A stretch of 39,472 nt of DNA from Maricaulis sp. (GTDB lineage Bacteria > Pseudomonadota > Alphaproteobacteria > Caulobacterales > Maricaulaceae). A model generated the notes under the pieces. The model ran no database searches. It was given only the letters and a program-made list of their open reading frames with translations, and was not told where the DNA came from. Of the stretch, positions 24,421-34,794 are shown piece by piece. Each line of letters begins with the position of its first letter. Positions within the stretch are counted from its first letter, which is position 1. The translations under genes were made by a program, and so were the position numbers. The DNA lies in contig NZ_JASBRQ010000013.1 of the NCBI RefSeq assembly GCF_030149425.1, positions 1-39,472 of the forward strand, read 5' to 3'.

Positions 24421-25806
24421 ATGCAAAAAATCTTCGCCGTCCTTGTTTTCCTGCTGCTGCCCGCGGCAGTTCATGCGCACCCTGCGCCGGACGGCTTTGC
24501 CGATCTTGCCGAGCGTCTCTCTCCGGCCGTCGTCAATATCTCGGCGGCGCAGCGGCTCGATGCCGGTGATGGCCTGCCGGACTTCCCGGAAGGCTCGCCG
24601 CTGGAGCGCTTCAACGATATTTTCGGCGACGAACCGCGGATCGCCAATTCTCTGGGTTCCGGTTTCATCATCGATCCCTCCGGCATCGTGGTGACCAATA
24701 ACCACGTCATCGACGGCGCTGATGAGGTCGAGGTGTCACTCCCCGACGGCCGCACCTTCCCGGCCGATATCATCGGTATTGATGCGGTGACCGATCTTGC
24801 CGTGCTGCGCATGCAGACCAGCGAAACCATGCCGTCTGTTGCCTTCGGTGACAGTGATACGGCGCGTGTCGGTGACTGGGTGATTGCGATCGGTAACCCG
24901 TTCGGTCTCGGTGGCACGCTGACGGCAGGCGTCGTCTCGGCGCGCGGACGCGATGCCGGCGGCCGCTATGATGATTACATCCAGACCGATGTGGCGATTA
25001 ATACCGGGAATTCCGGCGGTCCCCTGTTCAACATGGATGGTGATGTGGTCGGCGTGAATACGCTGATCTTCTCGCCGACCGGTGCCAGCGTCGGCATTTC
25101 CCTCTCCATCCCGGCCAATATCGCCACCCGTGTGGTCAATCAGCTGATCGAGTATGGCGAGACCCGTCGCGGCTGGCTGGGGGTGCGGGTGCAGGAAGTC
25201 ACGGCGGAACTGGCCGAGAGCTTTGATCTGGATACGCCTTATGGCGCCATTCTGTCCTTTATCGATCCCGATGGCCCGGCTGCCGATGTCGATCTGCGCC
25301 AGGGCGATCTCATTCTCACCTATGGCGGCCGCCGCGTCCGGGACAGCCGGATTTTCTCGCGCCTGGTAGCGGAAACCGAAATCGGTGAAGCGGTCGAGCT
25401 GGAGATTATTCGCCGCGATCGCCGCATGACCCGGACCGTCACCATTGGTGAGCTGGATGAGGGGGATGCAGACGAGGACAGCCCGGCTGCGCCGCCGGGG
25501 CTGGTCAGCCCGCTGCAGCCGGCCACCAATGAGGTGTACGGCATGACCCTTGGTGAGCTGACGCCGCAAACCCGTCGCCGCTACCGGGTGCATCCCGATG
25601 CCGAAGGTGTTCTGGTCACGGATGTGGATGGCACGTCGGACGCGGCCGGAAAGGTGCGGGCCGGTGACGTCATTGAAGAGGTCGAGTTCACGCGCGTGGA
25701 GACGATCGAGGATATCCGCGAGATCGTCGCCAATTCCAACGGCGGACCGCTACGCTTCCAGCTCAATCGCGGCGGTCAGTATGTGCTGCAGTCGATCCGT
25801 CCCTGA
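24421..25806 (+). CDS. degP: DegP/HtrA (Do-type) periplasmic serine protease
   Basis: 461 aa from ATG 24421. The in-frame TTG at 24394 would lie at the predicted transcription start. A signal peptide (FAVLVFLLLPAAVHA) is followed by the trypsin-like domain with the complete triad His95 (TNNHVI), Asp125 (TDLAVL) and Ser198 (GNSGGPL). Two PDZ domains follow (about 250-345 and 375-460). It degrades or refolds misfolded envelope proteins. The short acidic linker between the PDZ domains (GDADEDSPAAPP) is unremarkable. It is followed after a 61-nt gap by a second, catalytically altered DegP-like gene, so the two are probably cotranscribed. Confidence 0.95.
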   Translation: MQKIFAVLVFLLLPAAVHAHPAPDGFADLAERLSPAVVNISAAQRLDAGDGLPDFPEGSPLERFNDIFGDEPRIANSLGSGFIIDPSGIVVTNNHVIDGADEVEVSLPDGRTFPADIIGIDAVTDLAVLRMQTSETMPSVAFGDSDTARVGDWVIAIGNPFGLGGTLTAGVVSARGRDAGGRYDDYIQTDVAINTGNSGGPLFNMDGDVVGVNTLIFSPTGASVGISLSIPANIATRVVNQLIEYGETRRGWLGVRVQEVTAELAESFDLDTPYGAILSFIDPDGPAADVDLRQGDLILTYGGRRVRDSRIFSRLVAETEIGEAVELEIIRRDRRMTRTVTIGELDEGDADEDSPAAPPGLVSPLQPATNEVYGMTLGELTPQTRRRYRVHPDAEGVLVTDVDGTSDAAGKVRAGDVIEEVEFTRVETIEDIREIVANSNGGPLRFQLNRGGQYVLQSIRP

Positions 25807-25867
25807 CCCCCTTGTCTTGTTGAGCCGCTAGGGGTCAACTGCCCGCCCTGTGCCTGGGGAGGGGTGT

Positions 25868-27211
25868 ATGTATCGGGTTCTGTTTCCGGTTTTGATGTTG
25901 ATCCTGTCTGTGCCGGTATCGGCGCAGGACTGGACCGGTATCGCCCAGCGCACCATGGACGCATCCGTATCGGTCTATGTTGAAAGCCGGCGTCAGAGCG
26001 CCTTTGAGGATATCCCCGCAGACTCGCCGCTGGCCCGTTTCGGCGATTTGCTGGGCGAAGCGGAAAGTGAACCCCGGCTTGGCGAATCCGCCGGGTCGGG
26101 ATTTCTCATCTCAGCGGATGGCCTGGTCGTCACTAACTACCATGTCATCGACCGCGCGCATCACATTACCGTCGCGCATCAAGGTGTGCATTACCCCGCC
26201 CGCCTGGTCGGAGCCGACGCCACCAGCGATCTGGCCGTATTGCGCATCGCCCGCGCCGAGGCTTGGCCATATCTGAGGATCTCGGGAGAGGTGCTGGAAG
26301 TCGGCCAGCCGGTTGCCGCCGTTGGTGATGCTTTCGGTCTCGGTCTGGCTTTCAAGGCCGGGCTGGTTGCAGCGCTGGACCGGGAGCTTGCCGGAGCGCG
26401 GCCATCCCCGGTGGGCTATATCCAGTCCAGCCTGGCGATAAATCGCGGCGATGCGGGTGGCCCTTTGGTCAATGCAGCGGGAGATGTGGTGGGCATCAAC
26501 CAGGCGATATTCAGCCAGACCGGTCAGGCCATGGGGGTGTCGTTTCACATTCCGGCTTCAGAACTCAATCGGGTGCTGCCACAATTGATCGAGACCGGGC
26601 GGGTGCGGCGCGGTGATCTGGGTGTCGCTGTGCAAGTCACGCCGCCCGAACTGATGAGGGCTTCCGGATTGGGTGGGCAGCGCGGGCTCGTAGTGACCCG
26701 CATCTTCTCCGGGTCGGCAGCAGAGCGCGGCGGCCTGCGTGAGGGCGATATCATTCTCGCCGTGGATGGCGAACCCGTCCCGGATACCTCAAGCCTGATG
26801 CGCCGGGTTCAGCGTGCCGCGCCGGGACACAGCGCGAGCGTCCGGATCATGCGTGATGATGCCATGATGATGATGGACATCGCACTCGGCGAACGGCCGG
26901 CCGAGCCGCTGACCCTTTATCTCGGCACAACGGAGCCCGTCGCCGCTGAGGATTACCCCAACGCGCTTATTGTCAGTGGCCTGGCCCTCGGACAGGGCAG
27001 TGAGGGTGTCGTGGTTCTGGCTGGAGCTGATGTCTATCTTGGAGGAGGGCTGGTTGTGCCCCAGCCCGGCGATGTCCTGGTGAGCCTGGATGGCGCGCCA
27101 GTCCGGTCGCTTGCCGATGTCGAGCGTCTTTTGCGGTCCTCGCGCCAGAGCCGGGCGGCCGTCTTCACCCGCCAGGGCGACCGTTTTACCGCGACCCTGA
27201 GCCCTCAATGA
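25868..27211 (+). CDS. DegP-like protein with catalytic Ser replaced by Ala (pseudo-protease)
   Basis: 447 aa from ATG 25868, which has GGGGAGGGG 4-5 nt upstream; an earlier in-frame GTG at 25850 overlaps that ribosome site. Signal peptide ends PVSAQ. The protease fold is clear: His92 in TNYHVID and Asp121 in SDLAVLRI are kept. The serine motif reads GDAGGPL, with Ala196 (GCG, 26453-26455) in place of the nucleophile, and the adjacent GNPFGL is GDAFGL. Two PDZ-like domains follow, the second degenerate. It should be unable to cleave by the usual mechanism and more likely acts as a chaperone, scaffold or regulator of the true DegP just upstream. The reading frame is intact and it overlaps miaA by 4 nt, so it is not an ordinary decaying pseudogene. 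Confidence 0.87.
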   Translation: MYRVLFPVLMLILSVPVSAQDWTGIAQRTMDASVSVYVESRRQSAFEDIPADSPLARFGDLLGEAESEPRLGESAGSGFLISADGLVVTNYHVIDRAHHITVAHQGVHYPARLVGADATSDLAVLRIARAEAWPYLRISGEVLEVGQPVAAVGDAFGLGLAFKAGLVAALDRELAGARPSPVGYIQSSLAINRGDAGGPLVNAAGDVVGINQAIFSQTGQAMGVSFHIPASELNRVLPQLIETGRVRRGDLGVAVQVTPPELMRASGLGGQRGLVVTRIFSGSAAERGGLREGDIILAVDGEPVPDTSSLMRRVQRAAPGHSASVRIMRDDAMMMMDIALGERPAEPLTLYLGTTEPVAAEDYPNALIVSGLALGQGSEGVVVLAGADVYLGGGLVVPQPGDVLVSLDGAPVRSLADVERLLRSSRQSRAAVFTRQGDRFTATLSPQ

Positions 27212-28134
27212 ACCGCGTCCTCCTCATCGCCGGTCCGACCGCCGCGGGTAAAACCGCGCTGGCGATCGAGGCCTCGAAACGTATCGATGGGGAGATCATC
27301 AATGCGGACTCAATGCAGGTCTATGGCGGGCTCACCCTGATAACAGCGCGCCCGTCTGAGCAGGAGCTGATGCAGGCCAAACATCACCTGTTCGGCACTA
27401 TTGACCCCGGTGAGCGCTTCTCCGTCGGCCAATGGCTCAGCGCGGCTATGGCTCTGATTGAGGAGGTCGAGGCGCGTGGCAAGACCGCCATTCTGGTTGG
27501 CGGAACCGGACTTTACTTCAATGCTCTGACCAAGGGCTTGGCGCCGGTGCCGGACATCACGCCAGCGGCGCGGGCCAGGGCTGAGGCGCTGATCGAAGCA
27601 CAAGGCCTGGACGGATTGCGCTCCGAGGCACTGCGCCTCGACCCGCAGGGCGCGGCCCGGATCGAGCCGGCTGACCGTCAGCGCCTGCAGCGGATCGTCG
27701 AAGTCGGCTATGCAACCGGCGAGGCGCTGTCGCGCTTTCATGCCGAGACCGAGCCTATTCTGTCGGCCGGGCGCTGGACGGGGCTTGTCATCGAACCCGA
27801 CCGGGAAGCGCTTTACGCCCGTATCAATCTACGCTTCGACAGGATGATGGAGACCGGTGCATTGGATGAGGTGCGCCGGTTCATGGAACGCCAGCTCGAC
27901 CCGTCACTGCCGGCCATGAAAGCGCTTGGCGTGCCGCCGCTGATCGCGCATTTGCGCGATGAATTGCCGCTGGATGAGGCGATCGATCTCGCCAAGCGGG
28001 ACAGCCGGCGTTATGCCAAGCGGCAGATGACCTGGTTCCGCAATCAACATGCCGACTGGGGTCGCATCACGTCACTCGAACCGGATCAAAGATCCGCCGA
28101 GCTCGATGCCATGCTCGGCGGTTTTAAGGACTGA
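27208..28134 (+). CDS. miaA: tRNA dimethylallyltransferase MiaA
   Basis: 308 aa. Adds a dimethylallyl group to A37 of tRNAs reading UNN codons. P-loop AGPTAAGKT (8-16), the NADSMQVYGGL substrate segment, AILVGGTGLYFNAL and the C-terminal KRDSRRYAKRQMTWFRN motif are all present, and length is normal. The ATG overlaps the preceding stop (ATGA). Linkage of miaA to a degP-like gene is seen, but the reason is unclear. The next gene starts 8 nt after its stop. Confidence 0.96.
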   Translation: MNRVLLIAGPTAAGKTALAIEASKRIDGEIINADSMQVYGGLTLITARPSEQELMQAKHHLFGTIDPGERFSVGQWLSAAMALIEEVEARGKTAILVGGTGLYFNALTKGLAPVPDITPAARARAEALIEAQGLDGLRSEALRLDPQGAARIEPADRQRLQRIVEVGYATGEALSRFHAETEPILSAGRWTGLVIEPDREALYARINLRFDRMMETGALDEVRRFMERQLDPSLPAMKALGVPPLIAHLRDELPLDEAIDLAKRDSRRYAKRQMTWFRNQHADWGRITSLEPDQRSAELDAMLGGFKD

Positions 28135-28142
28135 AGAATTCA

Positions 28143-29135
28143 ATGACCGATGCGCTCTATACCGCCGATATCGATATGAGCCTGCTCAAGACGCTGAAGC
28201 TGGGGCTGGTCGGCTACGGCAATCACGGCCGTTCGCATGCGCTTTGTCTGCGCGATAGCGGCGCCGAGGCGATCAGGATTGCCCTGCGTGAGGGGTCGCC
28301 GTCGCGGGCCAAGGCGGAAGCGGACGGGTTCGAGGTGGTCAGCCTGGCTGAAGCGGCCGCATGGGCGGATGCGATCGCGCTCCTGGCCGCTGACGAGGCG
28401 CATCGCGAGATCTGGACCACGGCGATTGAGCCCAATCGCAAGCCGGGCCAGGCGCTGATCCTGTGTCACGGGTTCTCCATTCATTACGGGCTGATCGACC
28501 CGCCGGCTGATGCCGATATCATTCTGGCCGCGGCGAAAGGCCCGGGCGGTGCAGTACGGCAGGAATTTGAAAAAGGTGGCGGCCTGATCGGCTTCTGGGC
28601 TGTGCATCAGGACGCTTCGGGCAGCGCCCGGGAGATCGCGCTGGCCTATCTGGCCGGGATCGGCTCGGGCAATGTGGGTATTTTCCCGACCACCTTCCGC
28701 GAAGAGACCGTCTCCGATCTGTTCGGCGAGCAGGTGGTTCTGGTCGGCGGCCTCGTGGCTCTGGCCAAGGCGAGCTATCAGCGTCTGGTCGCAGCGGGCG
28801 TGAGCGAACGCATGGCCTATATCGATTGTGTGCACGAAATCAAATACCTAGCGGATCTCATCCAGGCCCAGGGTATTGCCGGCATGTATGAAGCCATCTC
28901 CGATACCGCCGAGTTCGGGGCGCGCCAGATAGAGGATGATATTGCCGGGCCTGAGCTCAATGCGGCGTTCGACAAGGCGATGGCCGCAATCGAGGATGGT
29001 TCCTTCGCACGCAAATGGGTTGAAACCTATGAGGCTGGCCAGGCCATGGTCGAAGACCGGGCCCGCGACAAGACGCTGGACATCGAGGCGGCTGGCGCTG
29101 ATCTGCGATCAAGGCTTTACGCTGCCTCGAAATAG
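28143..29135 (+). CDS. Divergent ketol-acid reductoisomerase (IlvC-like)
   Basis: 330 aa, the class I length. N-terminal Rossmann domain with GYGNHGRSHAL and ALREGS (the Arg/Ser associated with NADPH binding), catalytic-site CHGFSIHYG, then the knotted domain with SDLFGEQ (both Mg ligands kept) and CVHEIK. Departures from canonical enzymes are clear. The usual PKxPGH is AKGPGG, the FEC glutamate Mg ligand is Asp (YIDC), and the segment after KGPG is altered. Normal enzymes convert acetolactate to dihydroxyisovalerate in valine/leucine/isoleucine synthesis. No ilvBH or leu genes are adjacent; instead it lies 8 nt after miaA. It may be a paralogue with a changed substrate, or the organism's only but unusual KARI. 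Confidence 0.8.
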   Translation: MTDALYTADIDMSLLKTLKLGLVGYGNHGRSHALCLRDSGAEAIRIALREGSPSRAKAEADGFEVVSLAEAAAWADAIALLAADEAHREIWTTAIEPNRKPGQALILCHGFSIHYGLIDPPADADIILAAAKGPGGAVRQEFEKGGGLIGFWAVHQDASGSAREIALAYLAGIGSGNVGIFPTTFREETVSDLFGEQVVLVGGLVALAKASYQRLVAAGVSERMAYIDCVHEIKYLADLIQAQGIAGMYEAISDTAEFGARQIEDDIAGPELNAAFDKAMAAIEDGSFARKWVETYEAGQAMVEDRARDKTLDIEAAGADLRSRLYAASK

Positions 29136-29180
29136 CCAAACTAGGCGATGCTTATAGAATAGAGTTGATTCCAAAGCCGA

Positions 29181-29678
29181 TTGCGGGGGCACAGCATGGC
29201 GTTTAATCCGGTCAAGCAACGAGTCTATGGCGAACCCAAGGAAGTCGTCGCGCGCGTCTTCGAGGAAGCCGGTGGCATTCCCAAGGTCATGGAGCTCCTC
29301 GATCTGAGCCGGACCCGTGTCTATGCACTGGCCGATCCGGACTCCACCAACGAGATTTCCTACACCCGTATCTGCACCCTGACCGAAGCCGGTGCCCAGG
29401 CAGCAGCGCAGCACCTGGCGGCCCTGGCCGGGGGCATCTTCGTGCCGATCGACAAGGCGGAAGACGCCGACTGGCTTGCCCTTGCCGGGGAGGCCAGTCG
29501 CCGCAATGCCCGCAATATCGCCGCCCTGATGGAATCCCTGTCTGAAACCGCCCGCTCACCGGGCGAGGTGGACCAGCAGGAAGCCCGCGATATCCTGAAA
29601 ATCCTCGATGAACAACTCGGTGTTCTCGCCATGCAGCGCGCCAAGCTCTCCGTCATTGCTGCCGGCGAGGACGAATAG
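29181..29678 (+). CDS. Small putative DNA-binding protein, phage CII-like
   Basis: 165 aa. No firm family recognised. Residues about 15-75 (KVMELLDLSRTRVYALADPDS, then SYTRICTLTEAGAQAAAQHLAALAGG) resemble a helix-turn-helix in the style of phage CII regulators, where a similar 'N-P-E' helix precedes a TGD/AGA-type segment. The C-terminal half is a predicted helical, acidic segment (EVDQQEARDILKILDEQ), perhaps for oligomerisation. The ATG at 29216 is inside; the longest start 29181 is ATG-like context not well fixed, but GGGGG precedes the MAFNP start. It faces acnB convergently. Domestication of a phage regulator is possible but unproven. Confidence 0.55.
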   Translation: MRGHSMAFNPVKQRVYGEPKEVVARVFEEAGGIPKVMELLDLSRTRVYALADPDSTNEISYTRICTLTEAGAQAAAQHLAALAGGIFVPIDKAEDADWLALAGEASRRNARNIAALMESLSETARSPGEVDQQEARDILKILDEQLGVLAMQRAKLSVIAAGEDE

Positions 29679-29745
29679 GACCGACGGGCTGTCCCGCTCG
29701 CGCACCGGGTGTGTTGTGAGCGCAAGCTGAAAGACGCTGATCACA

Positions 29746-29777
29746 AAAAAGCCCCCGGCCAGCGCCAGGGGCTTTTT
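29746..29777. terminator. Bidirectional intrinsic terminator
   Basis: AAAAAGCCCC (29746-29755) pairs with GGGGCTTTTT (29768-29777), and an inner GGC/GCC stem extends the hairpin. Read from either side it ends in a T-run, so it serves both the CII-like gene and the convergent acnB (stop 29798). Confidence 0.93.
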
Positions 29778-29797
29778 CGTGTCGTGCTCAAACGGGC

Positions 29798-32587
29798 CTA
29801 GTAGTGCACCGAACTCGCAGCGAGGTTTTCGCGCGGCGGACGGAACTCGGTCAGCTTGATACCGTCAACGGCCGCTTTGTATTCCTCCATGGTCGGCGTG
29901 CGACCGAGAATGGTGGAGAGAACGACAACTGGCGTTGAGGAGAGTAAGGACTCGCCCTTCTTCTCATCGCTGTCCTCAACGACCCGGCCCTTGAACAGGC
30001 GGGTCGAGGTGGCCATCACCGTGTCACCCTTGGCCGCCTTTTCCTGGTTGCCCATGCAGAGGTTACAGCCCGGGCGTTCGAGATAGAGGATATTCTCATA
30101 CTCGGTCCGCGCCTCATTCTTCGGATCGTCATCATCGAACTCGAAGCCGGCGTATTTCTGCAGCACCTCCCAATCGCCCTCAGCCTTGAGCTCGTCGACA
30201 ATATTATAGGTCGGAGGAGCGACGACGAGCGGCGCCTTGAATTCGACCTTGTCGCCGGATTTCTCGAGATTCTTGAGCATCTGGGCGATGATCTTCATAT
30301 CGCCCTTGTGCACCATGCACGAGCCGACAAAGCCGAGATCGACTTTCTTGTCGCCGCCATAGTGCGAGACCGGGCGGATCGTGTCGTGGGTGTAGCGGCG
30401 CGAAACGTCGATATTGTTGACGTCCGGATCGGCGATCATCGGTTCGACGATCTCGTCGAGATCAACCACGAATTCGGCGAAATAGTCGGCATTCTGGTCC
30501 GGGGCGAGGGCCGGGCGCTCACCGGACCGGATCTCGGCGATGCGCTTGTCGGCGATCTTGATCAGGCCGGCGAGGGTCTGGGCCTCATTGTCCATGCCCT
30601 TCTCGATCATGATGCCGATGCGGCTCTTGGCGATCTCCAGCGATTCAATCAGCGTTTCATCGGTGGAGATACAGATCGCCGCCTTGGCTTTCATCTCGGC
30701 GGTCCAGTCGGTGAAGGTGAAGACCTGGTCCGCGAGCAGGGTGCCGATATGCACCTCGATGACGCGGCCCTGGAAGACGTTGTCGCCGAACTGCTTGAGC
30801 ATCTGGGCCTGGGTGGCATGAACCACATCACGGAAATCCATGTGGTCCTTGAGATCGCCCTTGAAGGTGACCTTGACCGATTCCGGGATCGGCATGGTGG
30901 CCTCACCGGTCGCCAGAGCCAGGGCGACCGTGCCGGAGTCGGCGCCGAAGGCGACGCCCTTGGACATGCGCGTATGGCTGTCGCCGCCGATAATCACCGA
31001 CCAATCGTCAACCGTGATGTCGTTGAGCACTTTGTGGATCACGTCCGTCATGGCGTGATACTCGCCTTTCGGGTCGCGCGCCGTGATGAGCCCGAACTTG
31101 TTCATGAAGCTCATCAGTTTGGGAATATTGCGCTGGGCCTTGAGGTCCCAGACCGACGCGGTGTGACAGCCGGACTGATAGGCGCCATCAACAGACGGCG
31201 AAATCACCGTGGCCGCCATGGCCTCCAGTTCCTGCGAGGTCATCAGGCCGGTCGTGTCCTGCGAGCCGACAATATTGACGCGGACGCGGACGTCCGAGCC
31301 GGCATGCAGGGTCGTGCCTTCGGCGACGCCAACCGCGTTACGGTTGAAGATTTTCTCGACGGCGGTCAGGCCCTGGCCCTCATGCGAGATCTCGCGGGAC
31401 GGGGCGAAGACTTCCGGCGCCTTGATGCCGAGCGTCTGGGCGGCAAAGCTCTGCAGCTTCTTGCCGAAGACCACGGCATAGGAACCGCCCGCCTTGATGA
31501 ACTCGACCTTTTGCGGCGTCAGAGCATCAGCGATATCAGCCAGCTCCTGTTCGCCCGAAGCGTCGTAGAGCTTTTTGGTCTTGGTATTGATGGTCAACAC
31601 CGTCCCGGTGTCGATGGAATAGACCTGCTCGAGCACCCAATCTCCGTTTTCGTCCAGCACCGGCTTGCCGTCGCTGTCGAATTTCTTGACCCAGTTTTTC
31701 AGATCAATACCGATCCCGCCGGTCACGCCGACCGTGGTCAGGAAGATCGGGGAAATGCCATTGGTACCGCCGACGATCGGCGCGATGTTGATGAAGGGCA
31801 CATAGGGGCTGGCCTTCTTGCCGGTCCACAGGGCCACATTGTTCACACCTGACATGCGCGAAGAGCCCACGCCCATCGTGCCTTTTTCCGCGACCAGCAT
31901 GACCTGCTTGTCCGGATGCAGGCCCTTGAGGGCCTCGATTTCTTCCTGGGCTTTCTCCGAGATCAGGCATTTGCCGTGCAGTTCGCGGTCGGAGCGCGAG
32001 TGCGCCTGATTGCCCGGCGACAGCAGGTCGGTGGAGACATCACCTTCGGCGGCCACATAGGTGACGACCTGAATGACTTCGTCGATTTCCGGCAGTTCGG
32101 TGAAGAACTCGCCATTGGCATAGCTGGTGAGCAGGCTCTTCGCCATGTCATCGCCGCGCTCATAGGCGTCGGCGAGGCGCTGCGTGTCCGACTCATAGAG
32201 GAAGACCTGCGATTTCAGAACCTCGGCAGCCTTCGGGCCGATGACGCGGTCCTGGCACAGGGCGAGATCGAGCAGCACATCGACGGACGGCCCGCCCTTC
32301 ATGTGCGAGAGGAGTTCGAAGGCGAAATCGACGGAGATTTCCTCAACGGTGATTTCACCGGTGATGATCTCACGCAGGAATTCGGCTTTCTGCTCGGCTG
32401 CCGGTGTCGTGCCGGGGAGCGTGTTATAGATCAGGAATTCAAGGCACTGGGCGCGGTGCTCGCTGCCGGTATCCTTGATCTGGGCGATGATTTCGGCCGC
32501 CAGCTCGGCACCTTCAATCGGCTTGGGATTCAAGCCTTGGGTTTTGCGTGTTTCGATCTCTTGAAGATAGTCAGAATACAAGCTCAT
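29798..32587 (-). CDS. acnB: Aconitate hydratase B
   Basis: 929 aa. Interconverts citrate and isocitrate in the TCA cycle, and methylisocitrate related steps in some bacteria. AcnB order: N-terminal HEAT-like domain, swivelling domain early in the protein, then the aconitase core with GGDSHTRMSKGVAFGADSG. Iron-sulfur ligands are visible in GSCMVHKG and in PGCNLCMGN (Cys about 841 and 844). It is longer than the E. coli enzyme (about 865 aa) by roughly 60 residues. A loop around FDSDGKPVLDENGDWVLEQV accounts for part of this. The ATG at 32587 has GGGA upstream. AcnB relatives also bind mRNA when the cluster is lost. It is a single gene with its own terminator. Confidence 0.97.
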   Translation of the reverse strand: MSLYSDYLQEIETRKTQGLNPKPIEGAELAAEIIAQIKDTGSEHRAQCLEFLIYNTLPGTTPAAEQKAEFLREIITGEITVEEISVDFAFELLSHMKGGPSVDVLLDLALCQDRVIGPKAAEVLKSQVFLYESDTQRLADAYERGDDMAKSLLTSYANGEFFTELPEIDEVIQVVTYVAAEGDVSTDLLSPGNQAHSRSDRELHGKCLISEKAQEEIEALKGLHPDKQVMLVAEKGTMGVGSSRMSGVNNVALWTGKKASPYVPFINIAPIVGGTNGISPIFLTTVGVTGGIGIDLKNWVKKFDSDGKPVLDENGDWVLEQVYSIDTGTVLTINTKTKKLYDASGEQELADIADALTPQKVEFIKAGGSYAVVFGKKLQSFAAQTLGIKAPEVFAPSREISHEGQGLTAVEKIFNRNAVGVAEGTTLHAGSDVRVRVNIVGSQDTTGLMTSQELEAMAATVISPSVDGAYQSGCHTASVWDLKAQRNIPKLMSFMNKFGLITARDPKGEYHAMTDVIHKVLNDITVDDWSVIIGGDSHTRMSKGVAFGADSGTVALALATGEATMPIPESVKVTFKGDLKDHMDFRDVVHATQAQMLKQFGDNVFQGRVIEVHIGTLLADQVFTFTDWTAEMKAKAAICISTDETLIESLEIAKSRIGIMIEKGMDNEAQTLAGLIKIADKRIAEIRSGERPALAPDQNADYFAEFVVDLDEIVEPMIADPDVNNIDVSRRYTHDTIRPVSHYGGDKKVDLGFVGSCMVHKGDMKIIAQMLKNLEKSGDKVEFKAPLVVAPPTYNIVDELKAEGDWEVLQKYAGFEFDDDDPKNEARTEYENILYLERPGCNLCMGNQEKAAKGDTVMATSTRLFKGRVVEDSDEKKGESLLSSTPVVVLSTILGRTPTMEEYKAAVDGIKLTEFRPPRENLAASSVHY

Positions 32588-32670
32588 GAATGTCCCAGGC
32601 GTTTGTGTTTATTGATCATGGTGCGTTGCGGCAATGTGCTTCGCGCCAACCGTATATTGTTCGGGGCAAC

Positions 32671-32698
32671 ACATAATTCCCCGTGCCACGACTAGCAA
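32671..32698 (-). promoter_or_regulatory. Candidate acnB promoter
   Basis: On the minus strand TTGCTA (32698-32693) and TTATGT (32676-32671) are spaced by 16 bp, placing a transcript start about 77 nt upstream of acnB. Matches are moderate. The remainder of the 32588-32859 gap shows no gene I can support. Confidence 0.3.
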
Positions 32699-32859
32699 GT
32701 TCGACCATGCGCTAGGGTGAGGGGCGATGTGCGGCTGCAGCACCCGGTATTCAGACCCGGCGGCGCATTTACGCTCGCGCCTCACCGCAAATCCGCATTG
32801 CAGCTGGCCCGATCCATGCTTACTAAGTTGTAAGTGTGCGAACGGGGATCAGCCGCGCG

Positions 32860-33573
32860 ATGAACCGCATTGTAGATTTCGTCATGCGTATGGACGCCAA
32901 GGCCCAACGGGCTGTGTTGGTGTCGCTTGGCCTGTTCGCCGTCCTCGGCGTTGTCTTCGTCGCCGGCAAGCTGGTCTTTGATATCGAGGAAAGCTCGGTC
33001 GGCGCCTGGTTTGCCTGGCTCAATACGCAGTGGTTTGCCCTGCCGCTGACCATCGCGATCTTCATCGCACTGTCATTTGTCGGTTTTCCACAATTTGTCC
33101 TGATGGGCGCGGCCGTCGTCGCCTTCGGTCCTGTGACCGGATTTATCTACGCCTGGCTCGGTACGCTGACGGCGGCAACAGTGCATTACGGGCTGGGCTA
33201 TCGCTTCGGTGCCGACATCGTCCGGCGCTATGGCGGGGAGTGGGTCAACCGGATTTCCGACTTTATCGGCCGCAACGGTTTGATGGCGTCGATCATCGTT
33301 CGCTTCGTGCCATCCGGTCCCTTCATTGTCGTCAATATGGGCTTTGGTGCAACGCGGACGCCTTACTGGGCTTTCATTATCGGCCTGGCGATCGGGGCGG
33401 CCTGCAAAATCGTTATTGTCTCGCTGGGCTGGCAGATCATCCTGGATTTCTTCAATAATCAGAACCCTTTCGTGATCGCGATCCTGGTTCTGGCGATGGC
33501 CGGATGGATTGCCTTGATGCTCGTGGCGCGCCGCTGGCTGCGCCGTAATCGCCCGGGCGATGCCGACGCTTAA
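32860..33573 (+). CDS. TVP38/TMEM64-family (VTT domain) membrane protein
   Basis: 237 aa from ATG 32860 (GTG 32836 is in frame; both have weak ribosome sites, GGGGAT being about 12 nt before the ATG). About six membrane segments. The VTT core is clear: FVGFPQFVLMGAAVVAFGP with its Pro-rich re-entrant loop, GYRFGADIVRRYGG, and the second loop RFVPSGPFIVVNMGFG. Members of this family in eukaryotes are ER lipid scramblases; bacterial ones are thought to affect membrane lipids. It precedes mreB by about 150 nt with no terminator seen, so some read-through is possible, but no functional tie is shown. A distant cousin lies at 11489-12124. Confidence 0.85.
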   Translation: MNRIVDFVMRMDAKAQRAVLVSLGLFAVLGVVFVAGKLVFDIEESSVGAWFAWLNTQWFALPLTIAIFIALSFVGFPQFVLMGAAVVAFGPVTGFIYAWLGTLTAATVHYGLGYRFGADIVRRYGGEWVNRISDFIGRNGLMASIIVRFVPSGPFIVVNMGFGATRTPYWAFIIGLAIGAACKIVIVSLGWQIILDFFNNQNPFVIAILVLAMAGWIALMLVARRWLRRNRPGDADA

Positions 33574-34761
<1,188 letters not shown>

Positions 34762-34794
34762 TCTCCGGCGGGGCGGGGGAGAAGGAGTAAGTCG

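Noticed and set aside
25868..27211. DegP-like gene as a decaying pseudogene
   Set aside because: The frame is intact with signal peptide, strong ribosome site and overlap with miaA; only specific catalytic positions are changed.
30308..31852. 514-codon open frame antisense to acnB
   Set aside because: Same shadow effect; the acnB frame on the other strand has clear domain motifs throughout.
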